NCBI GenBank assembly: GCA_000697335.1
Contig: JNEM01011993.1
Span: forward strand, 1 to 14,692
Length of the DNA: 14,692 nt
Direction of reading: 5' to 3'
Source of the DNA: Conidiobolus incongruus B7586
Lineage: Eukaryota; Entomophthoromycota; Entomophthoromycetes; Entomophthorales; Conidiobolaceae
In this document: positions 9,038-14,692 of the stretch, piece after piece
Layout: each line of letters begins with the position of its first letter
How positions within the stretch are numbered: position 1 is the stretch's first letter
Translations under genes and position numbers: made by a program
The notes under the pieces: generated by a model
The model's database searches: none
Seen by the model: only the letters and a program-made list of their open reading frames with translations
What the model was told of the DNA's origin: nothing

Positions 9038-12000
9038 ATACTAAAATCAATTTACAATATAAGATACCGAGGATTGATAACTATTAGTTTATTAATAGAA
9101 TTTATGGTTTAATTAACTGAATGTGAGTGAATCTTGATATGAGCTCGATTAGACAAGATTTCTCTTGAATTTGAATGTAACTTAATTTAGGAATTTAATA
9201 AATTAAATGATTATTGAAAAGATAATCAGCTAATTTTTAATTTTTAATAATGTGGAGGTGGATTAAAATAAATTAATTTAATTTGATAATCGGAATTATT
9301 GATTGAATAATGCGATTATTGCAATCCTTATTATTTGAATTTAGATCTATTTTACTCAAATTATTTTATTTATATTTATTTGAATTGATAGCCACCTATT
9401 CAATCTAATCAAAAACAATTTTATATTGGAAATTTATCAATATTCCTCTCTAATTAGAGGTTGATCTAATTATTTTGATTATCAAATTCACCTAAATTGA
9501 AACATTTTCAATTAAATATTAAGTTTAAAATTATTGTGTATAATAATATTCATTAATTTTTGCATGTTTAGTTAGCAATATTATACAAATTATCAAAAGA
9601 TAATATGTAATGAGTTGATTATTTAAAGTCAAAATATTTGCATTTAATATAATTTTGTTTTATGTTGTTTAATCAAATTGTAATTTAAATATTTTCCCCT
9701 GATGATACCTGTATAATGATTGACTTTTATAAAACCGGAATTTTGGTTTTATGTTAATATTAAACTTTTCTTAAAGGTTATATAAGGAATTTTAATAAAT
9801 TAGTAATTTATGACCTATGTAGTTGATATTATATTACTCTAATTTATTTAATTTTGATACAACATCTAGTATTCCAAAACAAACACGTTTTGTAATCTGT
9901 GCTCTATAATTTTTATGAATAAATTTATAACTCTTAAATATTTTATACAAATTTTATATATATGAATACTTGAATAAATTTTTATATTATTAGTATTTCA
10001 GTATCATTCTTAATTATTGTATGATTTTAGAAATTAGATATCTTTAAATTATAAATTAACGAAATACTAATATTTAAACAATATATATATATTATATAAA
10101 AGAACCATATCAATTTAACCTTATTGCTGTACTTTGAAAAAGCCCGTCCGTCTTGATTCGATAGTTAAGTCCATATTATCCCTCATCTATAGTGGCTTTG
10201 TCAGTCCATAATTAAATTATAGTCTTTGTTTTATTTGTTAGATTTTAACCAAATCCTATATTATTAACTGAATCAACTATTTAAACTTAGAAGTGGTAGG
10301 GAGAAGTAAAGATTTTTTCTTAATACTCAGCTACGACATCTCAACAGTAAGCAAGCTTTACGATAAATAAGATTAATAAATAATTCACTAAATTATATCA
10401 CTAGTACTCTTCTAACAACCATCTTTATTTATTAAATCTATTATAAAACATATCATTAATATAAAATTTTATGAAGATCAAAATAACACTAATGCAGGTA
10501 ATAATAATAACAAGGAATAAATAGTATACAAATTATCTATATTCAAGCAAATCAATTGCGCCAAAATCATCCTAATTACCATTAATTAAAGATGATCAAA
10601 TAAGCAGTCACTCATTTTTTTAACAAATCTTTACCTATCTATTAAAATTCTATGATCTTCAGCAATTTTGATAATTATTTAGCCAAATTTATAATTTTGA
10701 TTAAATTAAATTTATATTAATGTGAAATTTTTTAACTTAATTCTATATTAGGTAGGTGTTATTTATTTTTATTTATTTCAAATGTAATTTTTTATTATAT
10801 TAAATATTTTGATATAGTGCAATTATGGTCATTTTGTTATGTTCATTCGTTTATATATTTGAAAAAAAATATTCAAGTACAGGGACAATTATCAAAGTCA
10901 ATGTGTAGATAATCAGATTTTGGGTTTTGAATATAAAATGTATCGTCAATATTTCATATTAATAAGGAAATGTTTTGAAAATCTTAAATTCAACTTTCTC
11001 AACCTAATATATGCAGATATATCAGTACTTTATTAATAATATAGACTCTTTCAAAACTAATATAGTAGTTTTCAATATCGTCATGATAATCGAAAGAAGT
11101 AGAACATTGAAGTATTATAATGCAAGTTTTCAAATACTTTTGAAGAATATCATCTCATCGTATTCGCAATGATCAACAGGAAATTATATTAATATTGAAA
11201 TTGTGGAGTCGTGATTAATATTATTAGTGAAAATAATGAATAAACTTCAAAATTTATCTACAATATCATAGAAATAAAAAATAGAAATTGAATTTACCTA
11301 AGGTCGATTTTCAAATCTTTAGAGACCTTATAATTGATACTATAAAACATTTTTTCAGAATATAAGAATATTTCTATATACACTGAAAAACAAATATCAA
11401 AATAACCATATTTTTTCATAATTAAATGCATTTTTTCTGATATTTCAATAATCAAGTCATTAATTTTTATTAGTAAAATCATAATTACTTGGGTTTATAT
11501 GTGTTATTGCTAACTGTAGAATCCATTCCAAATAATATATTCTAAATTGAAGAAATAAATAGTGAATTCTAATAGATTCTCAGGGGAGCGTTGATTTGTG
11601 TGGTATATACCATATTCGTCAGTATTATCTATTATTTAAACAATTAAGCTTGAATCGATTTAAGTCTCTAAAAAGCTGTGATCCACTGGAACCGATTCAG
11701 TGCAATTACATCATAAAATAACGATCTTTAGCTTATCAATAGACAAAATAACGAATGTGAGTTACAAAAATGGAGAGTTACACTCTTTAAGACAAGATAA
11801 TGGTTACTCCTAATTGAAATTCTTGGTACCTCTCAGGATCATTTGAATTGACGATAGATATTCATACTTAAAAATATTTTATATCATTATTGAATTGATA
11901 TAAAACATTTATTTAATATCTTAAAATATGAATTTTTGAATATTTTTAAAATTTTCTATTTGTTTCACGAATTGCTTGGAATTCTAGCAGATCATGATCG

Positions 12001-12463
12001 AGTATAATAAATATGTTTATTTGGTAGAATGTGGGTTTAAATGAAAAGATATTCTTAAGAGCCAAGATCAATATTGGTCAAGTGTGAAAGTCCTAAATTT
12101 CTTTATGGATTTGGCATATTTCCACAGATTGTTCTAGATTTGATATTGTTTTCCAAATATTATGAATTTTGCTAAAGATTTCCTCTATTAAATGGCTATT
12201 GACAAAGATCAACAATTTATTATATTAGTTTAATTTAATAGTAACTATTTTTTATTATGTTAATCATAAATATAATTATGGATAATTTGATGGGTTTTCA
12301 GATTCATGGTTATTAGATTAGTTAGGGCTTTATATATAGGCAAAGCAATTTGGATATATAACTTAATCATTGGTATATAATCAGGGTAATAAACCTTTTG
12401 GTTATCTTCAACTATATTTTTTATATCTTTTTGGAATAATAGTGGCAAAATAAGTGATTCCAA
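9038..12463. other. long downstream region without a recognisable gene
   Basis: About 3.4 kb of moderately AT-rich host-like DNA follows the WOPR gene. Open frames on the - strand at 11294-11482, about 11512-11633 and 12260-12463 reach only 40-70 codons. They resemble no family I know and fall within chance expectation, although their clustering on one strand is noted separately. Small inverted repeats are visible: CTCTAATTAGAG at 9448-9459, TGGTATATACCA at 11601-11612 and CACTG/CAGTG at 11684-11702. One GTGGCAAAA (12442), one CCCCT (9696), one AGGGG (11582) and two GAATGTGAGT (9119, 11753) also lie here. No tRNA or other RNA gene could be supported. Confidence 0.45.
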
Positions 12464-12894
12464 ATGAGTATTATTAAGTTAGCGAATATAGATATTAGTA
12501 TAAATTTAAATAGATTCAATATATTAATAGTCCATGTTGATGAAAAAATATAAATATTATATAATATAGTATATAAATTATAATAAAAAAACATATATCA
12601 ATAAATTTATATTTATTTAACTATATTTATTTTGATAAATATTATTTTAAAGGATAAGAAATAGTTTTAAATAATTATATAAACAATAAATCAAAAATAT
12701 AAAATTAAAACCTTTTTTACTATTAAAATCATTTATCCATACACTTGGTAAATTTTTATCATTTATGAAATAATTATTTATAAATATTATAATTTGATTA
12801 TTAAAACTAATTGAAATATTTCTAAAAAAATTAAATAATAAAAAATTATAGTATTAAAATTAATTAAATATATTAATATATTGTTTGTAAAAAT
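12464..12894. other. AT-rich transition into the right-hand transposon nest
   Basis: Composition returns to near-pure A/T. At about 12690-12760 the sequence (CCATACACTTGGTAAATTTTTA and neighbours) is loosely alignable to the 3' part of the right mariner copy at about 13410-13465. It could be a fourth, much older relic. No gene is present. Confidence 0.3.
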
Positions 12895-13330
12895 TAATAT
12901 TATTTATTATTATTAATATCTATATCTAATTTGTGACAAACTTGTAATACCTAAAAAATAGTTCTTTTTATTAAAGACTGAAATTTAATATTTTAAAAAT
13001 AATTAATTTTTTTTGAAAATAACTTATTATTAAGCTAAATTTTTAATTTCATCAAAACAATTATTGTCAAATAGGTTACTATCTAGAGAATATATTAGAT
13101 ATTATAATTATATCCAAATATTTTAATTTAGAAAATATTTTTTAATTTTGGCTTTATATATTTTGCAATTATTATATAAAATAATAGGTTTTTTAAATTA
13201 AAATAAAAACCACAATTAAAAATAATTGTATTTAATAATATAATATGAAATTTATAACTAATTAATTTAGCTTCAAAAATTAAATAAAATTAAACTATCA
13301 TTATAATATATTATTAATGCAAAAATTAAG
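12895..13330 (-). mobile_element. older mariner fragment, 3' part, interrupted by the right copy
   Basis: This stretch aligns in the same orientation with about 13420-13935 of the neighbouring copy. TAATACCTAAAA, then TTCTTTTTATTAAAGACTGA, then GGCTTTATATATTTT-like and TTATATAAAATAATA-like blocks occur in order. It is much more diverged than the two main copies. Its homology stops where the right copy begins at TA/ATGGCA (13331-13333), so the right copy appears to have inserted into it. Its own 3' terminal repeat cannot be placed with confidence. It encodes only an unreadable remnant of the transposase catalytic and C-terminal region. Confidence 0.7.
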
Positions 13331-13399
13331 TAATGGCAGAATTTTAAAATTAAAATTAAGCAAATAAATTAATAAATAATATATAGAAATTAATGAATA

Positions 13400-14515
13400 A
13401 TATAAAATTAATTGTACCTTATATTATTAATAACTTTTTTCTATACCTTTGGTAAGTTTCTAATACCTAAAAATTAGTTCTTTTTATTAAAGACTGAAAT
13501 TTAATATTTCACAAATCAATTTAATTTGTTTATAAGAATTATTTTTTCTATAAGCTATTTTTTTAATTTTCCAAAATAATTATAATCATATGGGTTATAA
13601 TCAGGTAAATATACTTGATATGGTAACTTACTTCATTTTTTTATATAAAAATCTTTTATAACTTTAGCTTTATATATTTTATAATTATTATGTAAAATAA
13701 TAAGTATTTTTAATTTATATTAAAAACACCATATAAAATTTATTTTATTTAAAAAAGTAATATATAATTTGTTATTAATTAATTTTTATTGAGATATTAA
13801 ATAAAAAAACCATATAAAATTTATTTTATTTAAAAAAGTAATATATAATTTGTTATTAATTGATTTTTATTGAGATATTAAATAAAAAAACCATATACCA
13901 TTATAATTTATTATAATAATTAATATTCACTTATATTCAAAATACTTATTCATTAGAATTTATAAAAAGGATTGATTTGGCTTAATTTAACATCTTGTTT
14001 TATTTTTAAGTAAAGGATTATATAAAAGTATTTAAGATTTATCAATTGCAAGTATTTATTATAAAAACCTTTGTTTTTAGTTATATCTTAATAAGTTCAA
14101 TTTAGCTATAGCTATTTTTAGTTTTTTTTTATAATTTTCTTAAATTATAAGGTATTTATTTTGTATTTTTATTAATTAATCTAAGTTTAAACTTAAATAA
14201 ATATAACATGCTTATATATATGTATTAAATTTTTTTAATAATTCTCAAGTAGAAATAAAAGGATATTTCTTAATATATTTCTTTACTTTATTATTAAGTG
14301 AAAGAGTAATAATAAAAATTAGTCTTTTAGATTTTGGTAGATTTTAAATATATCCCTTCCAGCTCTAAAATCAAAAATCCAGCAATATATGGTAGTTTTA
14401 GATAAAACACCATCTCTATAAGCTATTTGCAAGTTTTAGATGATTTTAAAAAATTTATGGTTAAATTTTAAAGATACAAATATAAAAACCTTTTAATAAT
14501 CACAATCTAGTGTAA
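13400..14515 (-). pseudogene. mariner transposase relic (right copy)
   Basis: This is the same protein as the left-copy relic, on the opposite strand and more decayed. The ALSKTTIYCWI-like DNA-binding segment is still readable near 14370-14410. At the first catalytic site the Asp codon survives where the left copy has Asn. At the second the Asp codon has become Asn. The third, in the NPYDYNYF segment, is kept at 13585-13587. Stops occur throughout and the equivalent of the start codon is lost, so it makes no protein. Confidence 0.75.
13729..13897. repeat. 81-bp tandem duplication inside the right mariner
   Basis: Units at 13729-13809 and 13810-13890 differ by a single base, and the first seven bases (CCATATA) start again at 13891-13897. 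The left copy has only one version of this segment. The CCATAT word at each junction suggests slippage or microhomology-mediated duplication. The near-identity against a strongly decayed background means the duplication is much younger than the insertion. Confidence 0.9.
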
Positions 14516-14574
14516 ATATAGTTATTATTAAGTATAAATTTTAAAATCAAAATATTTTAATAAAAAAATAATTA

Positions 14575-14582
<8 letters not shown>

Positions 14583-14608
<26 letters not shown>
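14583..14608. repeat. (TA)n microsatellite in the right mariner leader
   Basis: About 13 TA units lie between the terminal repeat and the transposase relic. The equivalent tract in the left copy (about 258-272) has about half as many, so the repeat length has changed since the copies separated. Confidence 0.85.
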
Positions 14609-14692
14609 GTTTGAAAATATTTATTTTCCTATCTGTTTTATATATATAAAATTTTTCAAATTGTATAATATATTTGATTTATCAAAAATTAA

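Larger units (their letters stand above)
13333..14692 (-). mobile_element. mariner-type DNA transposon, right copy, decayed, cut by window end
   Basis: This is the inverted counterpart of the left copy. Its inner terminus is ATGGCAGAATTTT at 13333, with TA at 13331-13332. Its other end reaches the window edge: on the - strand the last bases, TTAATTTTTGAT, equal left-copy positions 174-185, so about 12 bp of the outer terminal repeat are missing. It lacks the MITE seen in the left copy but has an 81-bp tandem duplication at 13729-13890. The (TA)n tract near 14583-14608 is about twice as long as in the left copy. The two copies differ mostly by C/T and G/A exchanges. Many stops make it inactive. 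Confidence 0.88.

Noticed and set aside
1338-9870. Shared word ACATCTAGT at about 1339, 4952 and 9861 as a dispersed repeat
   Set aside because: The flanks do not align beyond about 12 bases, so coincidence is the better explanation.
10130-10215. Possible tRNA, snoRNA or other Pol III RNA near AAAAAGCCCGTCCGTC on either strand
   Set aside because: TTCGAT and a T-run on the minus strand were suggestive, but no cloverleaf, proper A and B boxes or C/D box pair could be formed.
11294-12463. Minus-strand frames at 11294-11482 and 12260-12463 as genes
   Set aside because: The second starts at TTG, both are short, neither matches a family, and a few frames this long are expected by chance. They are kept only as a weak hint.
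1-14692. CRISPR arrays, bacterial operons, defence or toxin systems
   Set aside because: No spaced direct repeats, ribosome-binding sites or gene clusters occur. The window is eukaryotic and carries one gene.

Overview
The window is very AT-rich nuclear DNA from a fungus. The evidence for a fungus is one intact gene at 8090-9001, which encodes a WOPR (Gti1/Pac2) DNA-binding protein, a family known only from fungi. The lineage cannot be fixed from this sequence. The gene is one uninterrupted exon with ordinary stop codons and is visibly richer in G+C than everything around it.

Left edge (1-1630): a decayed mariner-type DNA transposon on the + strand (162-1628). Its transposase reading frame is broken. 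A 144-bp non-autonomous element (MITE) with TA target duplications and related ends lies inside it (1001-1144).

Left interior (1631-5330): extremely AT-rich, gene-free DNA. It contains a less AT-rich unassigned stretch (about 2995-3330), a hairpin-bearing island (about 3416-3640) with several short words in the order found in 5.8S rRNA, a perfect 28-bp palindrome (4460-4487) and an unassigned stretch near 4930-5165.

Centre (5330-12500): less AT-rich DNA holding only the WOPR gene. About 2.8 kb lies upstream and 3.5 kb downstream with no convincing second gene. Short words recur here more than chance predicts: GTGGCAAAA four times on one strand, CCCCT/AGGGG clustered upstream, and GAATGTGAGT three times.

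Right edge (12500-14692): a nest of mariner relics on the - strand. A near full-length copy (13333 to the window end, cut about 12 bp short of its outer terminus) sits in an older fragment (about 12895-13330), perhaps with a still older trace before it. The right copy carries an exact 81-bp tandem duplication. The left and right copies are inverted relative to each other, so they bracket the WOPR island like a composite transposon. That may be coincidence.

Reading of the whole: a single fungal regulatory gene in a large gene-poor island, surrounded by old, transition-mutated mariner DNA. No multi-gene system is visible. The most promising leads are the recurrent words around the WOPR gene, the structured island at 3.4-3.6 kb and the layered mariner/MITE history.
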